A DNA stretch of 34,267 bases from Protostelium mycophagum (lineage: Eukaryota > Evosea > Variosea > Protosteliida > Protosteliaceae), in assembly GCA_002081555.1 (NCBI GenBank), contig MZNV01000705.1, forward strand, positions 1 to 34,267, given 5' to 3'. Below, piece by piece: positions 22,507-34,094 of this stretch; the stretch's first letter is position 1; each line of letters starts with the position of its first letter. The notes beneath the pieces are model-generated. The model was not told the DNA's origin and searched no databases. It was given only the letters and a program-made list of their open reading frames with translations. The translations under genes and the position numbers were made by a program.

Positions 22507-25500
22507 ATGAGCTTGCAACTCCTCGGAAAGAGGGGACATTTCCGGCCATCTCTTTATACGAGAGGGCCGATCTCACATCCGATCACGTTGAGTAATAGGA
22601 GATTCGCCTCTAGCCTTCCCACTTCTGGCAGCACCGCTCCTGCACAGGTATTATATCGGTGAATATTATCTGTCGTAATATAGGACAGATCAAGGATACA
22701 TACGGTTCTATCTGGATCTCTAACGCGTATTTTCTTGGGAGGTACAATTTCAAAACAATCGATTCTCGATCTCAAAATGAATAGATTCGTCGCGTTCGAG
22801 AGAGTATTCAATAATCTGCTTGGCCGTAAGCGAGAATTTGCCAAGAGAAAACAAGAAGAAGTAGCCAGCTCTTTTGATGAGCTGTTATTTCCAGGTCTCA
22901 GAAGGATCATCCCCTCTTTCAAGGTTTGTCTCTTTATATCAACTTGTACAGCTGTGGAATCACTATCTGACGTCATAATCATTACGTCTGATTAAATTGT
23001 GCTAGGAGGGAGGGTGTTTTGTTGTTTTTGTGAGTAAAGATCAGGCCAAGCAGGTGTGTCTAATACACTTTATCATTGTCGTGATGATGATGGAAAACGA
23101 CAATTGAGACAGAAAAGGTACTCAATCAGCTGGGTAGCACGATCAACATCAACGGCAACCCAAAGAAGGCGTATTACGTCCAAGGAAGACCTTTTATAGA
23201 GGACTTATCTCATGTCCATCCCGCTGCGAGATTGATTATAGAACTTGTGGACCCTGCCAAATCAGTACAGAGGCTGTCACCCGAATTATTATTCAGGGAA
23301 TTCAGACAGTTTGGAAAGTTACAAGACATCAAAGTAGACGCCAAAAAGTGAGTAGATGATGCCCCGAGTTGTGCAGTAGAAGGCGAACAGACCACCAAAT
23401 CAAAGCGTGCATGTAGAATTGAAGTGTTTACAAAAACTAAAGAGTTGTAGAGAGACAGCCGTAATCACATTTTCAACACTGGCATCTGCAATAGCAGGAA
23501 GAAATTGTCTGCACATGAAGACCATAGGTGACACCAAATTGAACATAAAATACGATCCTTTCACGGTAAGAGAAGAGGGATCACGTTATTAACCGTGAAT
23601 AATCGTTAATAGAGATTACAACACGCTTGGGAAGTCATAAAAAATCCCAGAACACTCGTAAGGATTTTTCATTTCATCAAAAATAATTCTTCTTATGATT
23701 AGAATGGATTTTATATAAAAAACAATAATCATAAATTAAAAAAAATAAAAAAATTAAAAAAATAAAAAATAGAGTTTCACGACAACATTTTACCTTGGTG
23801 CTTGATGGAATACAAATGATGATGATGATGTTAAAACTCTAAAACTCTAGTAGATACCATTGTTGGGAGTGTTGATAACATCAAGTCTCTATTTGTTGGT
23901 GAGCCCAGCTAGAGTTGCTAGTGTCACACAGAAAGTTACTAGAGGACATAAAGATGAAGATTATTCCGGCTCCGAGGTAAAGACATCTGTCATTCCGAAT
24001 CGATATGTCAGAAATATGTCACATGTCAAATGTCATGATATAACGATGACAGTTCAGCGAGCTGCGTGATGACATGGTGTCCCATTTTCATAACAAATTC
24101 AGAACCACACCAGATGGTTCCATCACCATCCTCAGAGGCGCCTCAGGTGATTTTTCCCGCCAAAATACCACCCCCAAAAATTCAAATTTCAAACAGGGTC
24201 GGGAAAATCGTTGATGTTGAAGAAATTATTACACAATAGGAGGTGGTCAGTCAGAGTCGAGTGTAGAAACATAAAGACAGTGAATGATTTTATTGAAGAG
24301 TTTGGGCAGGCAATAGGCTTCTCGCCTTCTTTTAGCTCTCTTAACTCGGTAAGATTGTCGTTATGATGTCATTCGAAATTGTCACAAGTTTTGCGTGTAC
24401 ACAATAATCCCGTAACTTTTAAATAGTGATCAAGTTTAAAGATATCTCTTTTCATAATGATATGATATCATGACAACTGACAGTTGTAGGTGATTAATTG
24501 GCTCGAGGGATTTGTGCCCGGGCTAAAGAAGACGGCACTATCTCCATCGACAAAAATACAACTACAATCCATGCTGAGAACATTCGACCAAGTTCTATTT
24601 ATAGTCGGTGCGAGGTACAGATTTCGTCGAAATTTCACCGATTTTCATCTGAAATTTCCGTAGTTTTCCGGGCACATCCCAACATTACGACTACCCACTT
24701 GTCATTTTTGACGGATTCCACGAGATGTTGGACAGCTGGGAACGCGGTAAAGAGGAGGACAGAGACAAGTCAAGAGAGCTAATAGACTCTCTACTGATGT
24801 GGTCGGTCAATTCCACAAAGAGGTCACACATCGTCTTTGCGGGAGAGAATATATTCGGGGAGGACGTGTTGTTACAACGTGAGTTTTCATTATTTTCGTT
24901 GGCTTTCTACTTCACAAATTTATAGAATAGAATGTCTATACATTTTTTTGTGGCGGAAAATACTGATTCCTGCAGATCCAGCGCTTAAGAGGACAAAGAT
25001 ACAGATCCATCATCTGCACGATCTGCCCTATTCGGCCGTGGAGAAATACTTGAAGGACAGCCTCAGATTTGACCAACACCAATTGGATACGGTCGTTCCC
25101 AAAATAGGAGGTAGAATAACCGACATGGAGGCATATGTACAGCGGGTCAAAGCGGGAACTTCTTGGAACGGTTCGTGAAATTTCGCGGAAATTTCGTATT
25201 GAGGGTGTACAGTGGCCCTGACGGACTTGGTTGCGGACGCAGAGACCGAGCTGAGACAGTCTGGTTTTGGCGGGAAATATCTCACCACTACAACGGGCAG
25301 AAAATGGACACCCGTGCAATTGTGGAGAGCTGTAAAAGCAATTGTAAATAACCATTCCATAAGGTGACGTCATCAAAAGTGAAGTTATAAACTAAATCGT
25401 TGTAGATATGACGAATTACTGTTCGTGGCATTCAGCGGAGATAACGAGGCTTTACAAGCGTTAATCACCGCGAAGATTCTTTCTGCAGAGAGAGTAGAAG

Positions 25501-25842
25501 GGGTGATGATGGTCCACGCTTACAGTTCACTATATCTTGCCGCATTCAACCGGATGGTCCACAACAACCCCAAGTTGAAGAGAGGACTAGACATCGCTGA
25601 CAAGAAGGTGATGGAGTCACATGAACCGACATGACATCCTACAGGCCGAGATACAAAAAGAACAAGATGAGATCAACAAGATCGAGGAAGAGCTGATCAG
25701 GCTCAAGTCTGGAGAAGACGAGTACCAAAAATCGAATCTGATCCAGAAGAGAAGAGCTTTTCTATACGAACAACTCAACTATTACAACGGAAGAGCGGAA
25801 TCTAAAGGACAAGAGCTCAGGCAGATTGAGAACTCTAAATAA
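22507..25842 (+). CDS. YME2: YME2/RNA12-type mitochondrial inner-membrane protein
   Basis: Yeast Yme2 is an inner-membrane ATPase-like protein tied to mtDNA organisation. Exons: 22507-22647, 22689-22741, 22785-22923, 23006-23053, 23118-23347, 23391-23565, 23613-23657, 23854-23976, 24062-24146, 24197-24348, 24490-24614, 24664-24878, 24976-25170, 25213-25363, 25406-25607, 25645-25842; all in phase, 758 residues (yeast 850). The N-terminus is rich in Arg and Ser with few acids, as in a mitochondrial presequence. An RRM-like region follows (LLFREFRQFGKLQDIKV; AVITFSTLASAIAGRNCLH), then one membrane helix near 278-293 (IPLLGVLITSSLYLLV). A P-loop GASGSGKS lies near 343-350, and FPLVIFD-type Walker B is represented by PLVIFDGF. 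GGRITDMEAYVQRVKAG and a C-terminal coiled coil (EIQKEQDEINKIEEEL) match the family. Confidence 0.9.
23695..23772. repeat. A-rich simple sequence in a YME2 intron
   Basis: A long run of A with scattered T inside the 196-bp intron 23658-23853, followed at 23818-23830 by short GAT repeats and at 23834-23852 by a doubled AAAACTCT. This is one of the few long introns here. Confidence 0.7.
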
Positions 25843-25843
25843 A
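25838..25843 (+). terminator. AATAAA overlapping the YME2 stop
   Basis: The stop codon TAA (25840-25842) lies inside an AATAAA poly(A) hexamer. If used, the 3' UTR would be only about 10-30 bases. Confidence 0.45.
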
Positions 25844-26029
25844 CCGGGTTGAATGGTGTATCTGTCGTACCTTTTAATTACGTACGAAGTCTGTTCGTAC
25901 TATCTTTGGGCGAGAAAGTACGAGCAGTGGTGAAAATTCGATGTAAAATCATTGCACCTTTTTGGGTCTGTTTAAGTGGAGTCTGGCGGGAGAGGACTCT
26001 GGGCACGGCTCTTTTGCAACCCTACTCAC

Positions 26030-27881
26030 ATGTCGATAGAAGAAGCTGAGTTCTTGGGCAGATTGAATGGCAGCGGTGAGGCGGGAGATGTTGCACAACA
26101 ACTAGTCGCTTATGCTCAGGAGATCGGTAAGACAGAAGAGCTCTTCTGTTGGGCACAGAGGTTGGAGATCGAGGAAGCAGGTATTAGATCCTTCGTTGAT
26201 TTCGGCATGATGTTTTATGTCCGAGATCTCTACTAACCCTCGTCAGTTACTCCACAAAATGTATATAAACAGGAGTCGATTGCTTTTCTTACTATTTTGA
26301 ACCTCAGTATGGACAGTGCAAGTTTATCTTGGATAAACAGCATCACAACACCAACACTTCAATTTTTGACTTACAGCTATTCTGAAGACCCTTCAATACA
26401 AGCGATGAGAGCTGTGGATGTGTTCATCAACAAGTTATGCTCCAGTATAGAAGATACACCACGGTGAGATCACATCGGCACGAATTTTTGCTGAGACTTG
26501 ACAGCATCATCAGAAAGGGGTGGTCACAACTGTACTTCCAAATGGAAGAGAAGTTTGGCACTTCAACAACACACATCACACCCGTCATCTTTGTGTGTAC
26601 ATACTTCATGAAACTTCAGAGAGCAGCACATCAGCAGTTGTACCGTGAGTGATCAGGTTCCATGACATAAACACAAAGATGACAGATGCAGTGCATGATT
26701 GCGATGATGATGATGCAGCCTCCGAAGACACGACGGGTGCAGATCAAGCCGATCTGGACGCCATATTTGAGGTGAATAGAAATCCAAAATACTCCTCGCT
26801 GAGTTCTCCAGGTGGTCGTGAGACTGTTAACAGAAGGGCTTGGTCCAGAATTATGCGAATTTACAACATCCAAACAAACGCAGATAGACCAATATTTTCA
26901 GAACATGATTGATCTGGCCAGCTCCAGAAGAACGAGCTCTGACGAGACACTGTGTAGTACATATACGCATGAGATGTCACAAAACTTGAGTCCATTTGAA
27001 CTGGTAGGCTTTCATTGAGTTTACTCCAAAACCTTTTTTGAAATAAAAAGGACACGTGCGATCTGCTTCAGTTGAGATCGAAAATGTCTGACTCTGACTG
27101 GAAACTCGCCAAGAGGTACCCTACCGGCCCATCAGTGTACACTATAAAATACCAGGTGACTTTTATAATGCATATTTGGTCTGTCTCAAATGATTTTTGA
27201 TTATTAATTTATTACAGGGGGAGAAAATCGCACCCATAAAAGTTGAATTAAAATTGAAAGCTGCACCAAGGGAAATATTGGAATACTTTCTCTCCCACTT
27301 TTTAGATGAAAAGATTGTGAAGGTGAGGCACCTCTATCGAGACAGTGTAACCTTATCTCCCGCAGAAATCAGACTTTGTGCGCCAAGGAAATTACATGAA
27401 AGCTTGGGGTATTGTACAATTTCCATGGCCGTTCCAAATGAGGCACGTTGATTCTCCATGCGATGATATTAACATGACCAGGTCTTTCAGCATGCAAATG
27501 TGGCTGAGTGTAGATGAAGAGACGGGTGAATATTTATTATTGAGGAAACACTTGGCCTCAACAAAACAACAGAAGGTGATCGAGATGAACACGAAACGTG
27601 GGTTGGATTTTTCAAAAAATCGCTGAGATAGTCAGTGTCAGGGTGGAGATTCACACCGAGCAAAACGAATCCAGAAGAAACCGACTGTTCTTTTCTGGTG
27701 CACTGCGATCCTGGGGGAAATCTCCCCGTTTGGGTCAGTATTTACAGCATTGTAGATGTGAACTCACACGTGACAGCTTACCAATAAGATGTCATACCAA
27801 AAGGGGGGACATGTCTATGTACAGATGGCACAAAACATGGAGAAGGAAATGGAACAAAAGCGTGAACATCACAAGTTTTGA
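26030..27881 (+). CDS. START-domain protein with unrecognised N-terminal half
   Basis: Exons 26030-26180, 26273-26315, 26377-26463, 26496-26644, 26686-26771, 26812-27003, 27072-27155, 27218-27322, 27366-27597, 27636-27733 and 27777-27881 are in phase, about 443 residues. The C-terminal ~190 residues are a START lipid-binding domain: SVYTIKYQGEKIAPIK, then KAWGIVQFPWPF (the PWP strand), SGWRFTP and the signature DPGGNLPVW followed by a C-terminal helix. The N-terminal ~250 residues are helical and unlike any domain I know (VDVFINKLCSSIEDT; LRLDSIIRKGWSQLYFQMEE; an acidic DCDDDDAASED stretch). The alternative is two genes, with a START gene beginning at the Met at 27084, but the exon at 27072 joins upstream in phase. 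Exon 2 could be read in another frame without an intron; the chosen splice keeps phase. Confidence 0.75.
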
Positions 27882-27952
27882 AACACCAGGAAAACGCATT
27901 TTCCCCTGACATCGAAATCGCTAGGCGAAAGAAAGTAAATACATATCCGATT

Positions 27953-29237
27953 CTATTCATAGTCCAAGTCTTCCAGAATCTTCTTCAGCTTTTTCTTCTT
28001 ATCGTCATCGATCTGCTTCGGGAAAATGACGGTGAATTGTATCTGTAGGTCCCCGTACTCTTCTTTGCCTCTTAGAGGCATGCCTTTTCCTTTGACAACG
28101 TGTGTGTAACCGTCGTGTATCACTTCGTCCACCGTCACCTCTAGATTTGTTCCGTCGAGCATTTCCACCTCAAAAGTGGCCCCACACAACGCTTGTTCAA
28201 GCGTAACCTTTTTCCATAAAAAAAAAATCTAAAAAATCGTCAACTCACGTCTGTTTTGTAGATGAGATCGTTTCTCTTCCTTTCGAATCGATCATGGGGT
28301 TTTTCGTCGAGCTCGAATATGATATCGGCTGGAATTTCTCCTGGCCGTTCGTCTCCTTCTTTTGCAAAAGTTATTTTTGTGCCCTTGCGCCATCCTTTCT
28401 CGATGTGGATTGTCAATTCCTGGAATGTATCAGAAAAATGGCGGGAAAATTTATTTTGGATTTATAGATCACACATGGCGCGTCGCGCCATGGAATAGAT
28501 GAATCACAGACACAGATCCTCTGCAGTAGAGGTACGAATAAAAATACGATGACAAATCCAACAGCAAAGACATTACCTTTTCGATGACTTTGGGTTTTCT
28601 GGCGTTCGCTGTGTACGTGTCTTTCGTAATTTTCATCCTCTTTGTCGTGCCGGTGTATAATTGTTCTAAACTTAGAGGAAGTGGTCTGATCACTGGAGGT
28701 GCCTGCGGTTTAGAGGCAGGTGCGGTCTCGAACTTGGCTTGGTTCAAATTTGAAGGTATATTGGCGCCAAAAAAGTTGGACAAAAGTTCGGCTGTAGAAT
28801 GTGTTCTGAAAAGATGAATAAAAGGACAGAAGCGAAATTGATAGAATAGCTCTTCCGGGATCAGAGAGATCGCCACGTTACGAACTCTAAATAATGCAAA
28901 ACTACGTAGTTGGAGACCTTACTTGAAATGTGTGCCTGAAGAGTTTAATGGCTTCTTTGAATCGTGTACTCCTTGATCAAAGGCGGCTCTTTTTTGTGGA
29001 TCACTCAAGAGTTCGAAGGCTTCTGCGACCTGTTTGAATTTCTTCTCGGCTTCTTCTTTCTGATCTGGATTTCGATCTGGATGCCACTCGTAGTCTTCAG
29101 AAGATACACGCCCCTCTGTCACGATCTACCTTTAAGGCCAATTTCTTGTATGCCTTCTTTATCTCCACGACGGTTGCCGTTTTGGAAACTTCTAATACAG
29201 CGTAATAGTCCACATCCTCCCTTGCTCTCTTCGACAT
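27953..29237 (-). CDS. Class II (DNAJB/Sis1-type) Hsp40 co-chaperone
   Basis: Exons read leftward 29237-29130, 29086-28923, 28805-28577, 28419-28249 and 28207-27953 are in phase, 308 residues. It delivers substrates to Hsp70 and stimulates its ATPase. The J domain is at residues 9-75 ([21 protein letters not shown], then WHPDRNPDQ with the essential HPD; the first intron falls just before the Trp of WHPD). There is no Cys-rich zinc finger and no real Gly/Phe-rich linker; instead a Pro/Ala-rich linker ([18 protein letters not shown]). The two C-terminal beta domains are complete ([54 protein letters not shown]). No EEVD contact or signal peptide is visible, so the likely site is cytosol or nucleus. 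Convergent with the START gene (71 bp apart). Confidence 0.95.
28474..28492. repeat. 19-bp palindrome in a DnaJ intron
   Basis: CATGGCGCGTCGCGCCATG: two exact nine-base arms around a single T, inside intron 28420-28576 of the DnaJ gene. Confidence 0.85.
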
Positions 29238-29913
29238 CCGTTCTCGTTCGTTGGCCTCTCTCTCCCGAATTCAAACACCGAAGACGTGTACTCCCGATTT
29301 TCTGCGAAATTTCTCTCGGCGTGTTTCAGAAAAACCATCCCCAGAACTTCACAGCAATTGTGTTCATTTTGATGGGCTCTTATTAGCGGTGCAGGATCAG
29401 CAAATCTCAACTGAGAAAGTGCCTACACATTTATCCATATTATAAAAAACCCTTTTTCAGTTCGAATTTTCCTTGCCTTTTCTTCTATCAAATTTTTGCG
29501 GTAGGATAATCCTAAAATGAATGAATGCAATCAACATTGTTCTAATTTATCATTTTTAATATTATTATATTTTATAATTTCACATTGTTCTTCTACAACG
29601 AAATTCCGGGTAAATGTGTCACGGGTGTTTTTTTTTCTCCGAAAGAGGAAAAGAATGGTCTTTTCTCGAGTTCTGCAAGTGCAACACCGCACGAAACAGC
29701 CACCATTGGACACGAAATGATGAATTTTACCTTATATAATCTCTATCTTGAACTCGACAATCACAGGTGGAAAACTCGTGCGTATCTGCAGTTATCGGCC
29801 CAGTGATACCATGGATGCGTAAAATGAAAAACACCGGAACGATCTTGGTTTGAAGCTTTGACGCACAAATCAACCACCGGCCAGAAACACAGCAGCAACA
29901 GCGCCGCACAACG
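29238..29913. other. Divergent intergenic region, DnaJ and PMCA
   Basis: The 676 bp hold both promoters and leaders. Positions 29540-29590 are AT-rich; short open frames exist on both strands without recognisable products. TTCTACAACGAAAT (29589-29602) and a GAAATTTC (29309-29316) repeat words common in the introns, which may mark 5' UTR introns. No RNA gene seen. Confidence 0.4.
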
Positions 29914-32900
29914 ATGTCGAGAGGAGAAGTCTCAGCAGAGGACCTCTCAGACTTCGTCACGAAACGTGATCAAGAAAACAAGAAAGGAATCGATGAATTT
30001 GGTGGCATAGATGGTCTGGCCAAATCATTAGACACAGACATTAAGAAAGGTGATTTCTACGTTCGTCTCAGTTGGTTCTTATTGCGAAGGTATTGATGAG
30101 AGCTCTGTCGAACAGAGAAAGGAGAAGTACGGGCCCAACTCTTTCCCTGAGAAGCCTTCTAAAGGCCTCTTCCACTTTTGGTTCGATGCCTTGAAAGACA
30201 AGACCCTGCTGATTTTGATGGTTGCCGCCATAGTTTCCATCGGTTTAAACACCGCTTTTCCAGAGGACGGGGACAGATCGTACGTCTGACAACTCCTTCA
30301 TCTTCTGATCAGTCTCAGAAAAGGCTGGATAGAAGGTACTGCCATTCTGGTAGCCGTATTCGTCGTGTCTGGAGTGACCGGAGGAAACGATTGGTCTAAG
30401 GATAAGAAGTTCAGACAGCTCTCTGCTGCTAATGAAGACAGAAAGGTGAAGGTCATCCGTGGAGGAAGCGAGAAGGTAATTTCGGTCAAAAGTGACTTCT
30501 CATACCAAAAACACAAAATGACTTGAGAAGGTGATCAGCTCTTTAGAGATTGTGGTGGGTGATCTGGTCGTCCTCGAGACGGGTGATTTCATCCCTGCAG
30601 ATCTCTTTTTCGTCAAAGGACAACGTGAGTTTTTATTTTTCATGGATCTTGATCATCGACATTTTTCACATAGTCGAATCTGATCTCCTCAGAATTGAGT
30701 GTAGATGAGGCGGCTATGACCGGAGAGCCTGAGGCCGTGAACAAGAGTAAAGACGAAGACCCCTTCTTACTGTCTGGATGCATGGTGATGGAAGGCCAGT
30801 GAAATTTCACTGAAATCTCCCTTCTGAAATTCGACAGGAACCGGTCGTGGTGTCGCTCTGGCTGTTGGAACACGCAGCCAGTGGGGAAAGATCAAAGAAA
30901 ACTTGCAGAGTGAGGAGCAGAGCACACCACTCCAGGAGAAGCTCGAGGCTCTTTCCGAAAACATCGGAAAGGCCGGTCTTGTCGCAGCCTCTGTCACCCT
31001 TGTCATCCTTCTCGTCAGAGTGAGTATCTGAAATTTCGGTGAAATTTCAAAAATTGAAGAGTTGTAGTGGGCCATTATAAGATTCAAAACCGGACCAAAG
31101 GCGGGAGATAAATTCGAGGCAAAAGAGCTGTCCAGCATTGTTGGTTTCATCATCACCGCCATCACCATCATTGTCGTGGCTGTTCCCGAAGGTAAAAGAT
31201 CAAGACATCTCATTCTGCAGAACACCCATGCTCATAAGTTTCCCAGGACTTCCACTTGCCGTGACATTGTCTTTAGCTTATTCCATGGTGCAGATGATGA
31301 AGGACCAGAACTTGGTCAGACATCTCTCCGCTTGTGAGACTATGGGTGGTGCCAACGCCATCTGTTCTGATAAGGTAACTCTAAACTTTTGTGATATCAT
31401 GTGCTGATGTCCATTTTAGACAGGAACACTGACACAAAACCGAATGAAGGTGGTCCGATTGTGGGTTGCCGGGGAGACTTACGACAAGGTGACAGATTTC
31501 CTCGAAATTTCGACTGAAAGAAGTAGATCCCCAAGAAGGAGGAGGTCGGTGCTGAGAAGAGTCTCGATTTATTGTGCCAAGGCGCTTGCATCAACTCTTC
31601 TGCCTACATCGAAGATGAGGACACTGATCACCCCAACTTTGTCGGGTCCAAGACTGATTGCGCATTATTGGGTCTCTCGAGGAAGTTTGGCTATGACTAT
31701 AGCAAGATCAGAGACGAACAACCAACAGACACTGTCTTCACCTTCTCTTCCAAGAAGAAGCGCATGTCTTCTGCTGCCAAGGGAAAATACTACTGCAAGG
31801 GTGCATCTGAGGTGACATGCTCTTCATTTCATCAACATAACGCGAATCCAGGTCGTCTTGGAATTATGCACAAAGGTGATAGACAACAAAAACGGGGAAG
31901 AGAACGAACTCACACAAGAGGCAAAGAAGAAGTACCTAGACACCATCCAAGATTGGGCAGGACAAGGTACTCTCTGCCTCACTTACAAGGTGAGAAAAAA
32001 AAATGGTTTCGGAAGGGATCGAACCCGAGCAGGAGGCACCATCCAATCTCCCCAAGGAGGATGCTGAAGGAAAAGAGGACAAGGACCTCATATTGGTTGG
32101 GATTGTTGGAATTGAGGACCCCCTCAGACCCGAGGTGATATTCTTTCAATATAGGATTACAATGAGGCTTAGATCTATAGGTCAAGGACTCTGTCAAAGT
32201 CTGTCAAGACGCAGGAATTACGATCAGAATGTTGACCGGTGACAACTTGTTGACAGCCAAGTCCATCGGAAAGCAATGTGGAATTTTAACAGAGGGTGGT
32301 GTGGCAATAGAAGGACCCAAGTTTAGACAGATGTCCGAATCTGAGATGGACCAGATCATTCCTAAGTTGCAGATCATCGCCAGGTGCGAGATTTCCACGA
32401 ATTTTCTTCGAAAAGTCGCGTAAAATCAGTGACTGACCGGTGTAGATGCTCACCAGATGACAAGTTGACACTTGTGAAGAGATTGAGAACTCTTGGAGGT
32501 GTTGTTGCTGTGACAGGTGACGGAACCAACGACGCTCCCGCTCTGAAGGAGGCTGATGTCGGTTTCGCCATGGGTATCGCCGGAACTGAGGTAATTTCCC
32601 TGAAATTTCACCACTTTTCCTGAAATTTACAGGTGGCCAAGGACGCATCAGACATCATCTTGTTGGATGACAACTTTTCTTCTATTGAAAAGGCTGTGCT
32701 GTGGGGAAGAAATGTATACGACTCGATTCAGAAATTCGTGCAATTCCAGCTGACTGTCAACGTTGTGGCCGTACTTGTCGCCCTCATCGGTGCCGCAACC
32801 GGAGATGAGTCACCTCTTAAAGCCATCCAACTGCTGTGGGTCAACCTTATCATGGACACTTTTGCTGCCCTTGCTCTTGCTACTGAAAAGCCACAACCAG

Positions 32901-33916
32901 AATTGATGGAGAGAAAGCCACACGGAAGAAACGCCAGGCTCATCACTTTGAGGATGTGGAGGTGAGTTGTAGACCGTGACCTCGGATAAATGATGACGTC
33001 ATCACAGATTCGTTTTGGGACACGCAGTCTTCCAACTGGGAGTTTTGTTTTTCATCTTGTACGGATTCCAAATCATTCCCTCAAGCATCACCGGCTTCGA
33101 CGTCAGTTTTACCAATCTTCGAGGAAATCTCTGACTCTTATAGATGAAAAAGGACGATGAGGGTAACGAGACTGACGAAAGTAGAAAGCTTCGTAACACT
33201 ATTCTCTTCAACGCTTTCGTATTCTGCCAATTATTCAACGAAATCAACGCCAGAAGGCTCGGAAACAAGAAGAATGTCTTTTCACACTTTTTCTCCAACT
33301 GGATTTACCTTGCCATCTGGATATTTACTGCTGGTGTACAAGCACTCCTCGTTACCTTTGGTGACAGCTTCGCCCAGACGGAACGTCTCGGCTGGAAGTT
33401 GTGGCTCATCACCATCGGAATTGGAGCTTTAGAATTACCTTGGGGTTCGTTTTTTGTCGACATTTGAATTTTGAATTCATTTTTCCCGCGAAAAAAATCA
33501 TAACGGACATATTTTCGGTTGCGTCTGAAGGATTAAATACCTATAGGATTTCTCCTGAAGTTTATCCCCGTGCCTGACGAGCCGGTCGGAACCGAAGCAG
33601 AGAGTTTCAAACAAGCCGGCCGAGAGACCACCGACGAGAGAGCACCACTGCTCGGTCAACAGAAGCCCAGAACTCCATCCTTCAGCAAAATCGACGAGGA
33701 AGAGGATTTGGAGGCACAACGCGGAAAAGGTACATGAGCATTGTATTTCTTGTGAAACTGACACGCGCAGGAAGGGGATGGCAAGTGGTAAGACAGAAGA
33801 TGTTGCCAAAGATGAGGGTCGTCTCCGCGCTCAGAAGAGAGAGAGCACCAGTCAATTTCCACTTGACGTTCTCCCGCGCAGGGTCTTTACAAAGTGACAT
33901 CAACACACACGAATAA
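29914..33916 (+). CDS. Plasma-membrane-type calcium-transporting ATPase (P2B)
   Basis: Exports Ca2+ using ATP. Exons: 29914-30049, 30090-30279, 30319-30475, 30531-30624, 30693-30794, 30838-31019, 31068-31191, 31247-31374, 31420-31488, 31527-31811, 31852-31989, 32033-32134, 32181-32383, 32446-32590, 32633-32961, 33008-33101, 33144-33444, 33547-33729, 33771-33916; all in phase, 1035 residues. Landmarks: [13 protein letters not shown] after the second membrane helix; TGEP where P-type pumps usually have TGES; PEGLP split by an intron; [12 protein letters not shown] with phospho-Asp near 370, the intron falling between Lys and Thr; KGASE in the nucleotide domain; [13 protein letters not shown]; and [17 protein letters not shown] in M6. 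The C-terminal [21 protein letters not shown] fits a calmodulin-binding autoinhibitory helix, as in animal PMCA; plant relatives carry theirs at the N-terminus. The intron at 30795 starts GC rather than GT. The tail is shorter than in animals. Confidence 0.96.
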
Positions 33917-33917
33917 A
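33912..33917 (+). terminator. AATAAA overlapping the PMCA stop
   Basis: The stop TAA (33914-33916) is embedded in AATAAA, as for YME2. This implies a very short 3' UTR if used; other AT-rich signals follow within 150 bp. Confidence 0.45.
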
Positions 33918-34094
33918 CGATAACGAAAACTTTCAAGATGTTTTCAGATTGCCCTCAGCTTTGTTTGGGCACAGCTTGGTGATTATATTGATTTGGTTGA
34001 ATTACACTTTGAGAATGCTTTTTGGTATTGATTTTTTGGTCAAGAGAGATGTGGCAAACTACAATGTATAAAAGAATAAAAAACAATGTGGTAT

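Noticed and set aside
22554-22982. Minus-strand open frame of 142 codons
   Set aside because: Antisense to the first exons of YME2, which match the family after splicing; this frame shows no similarity to anything.
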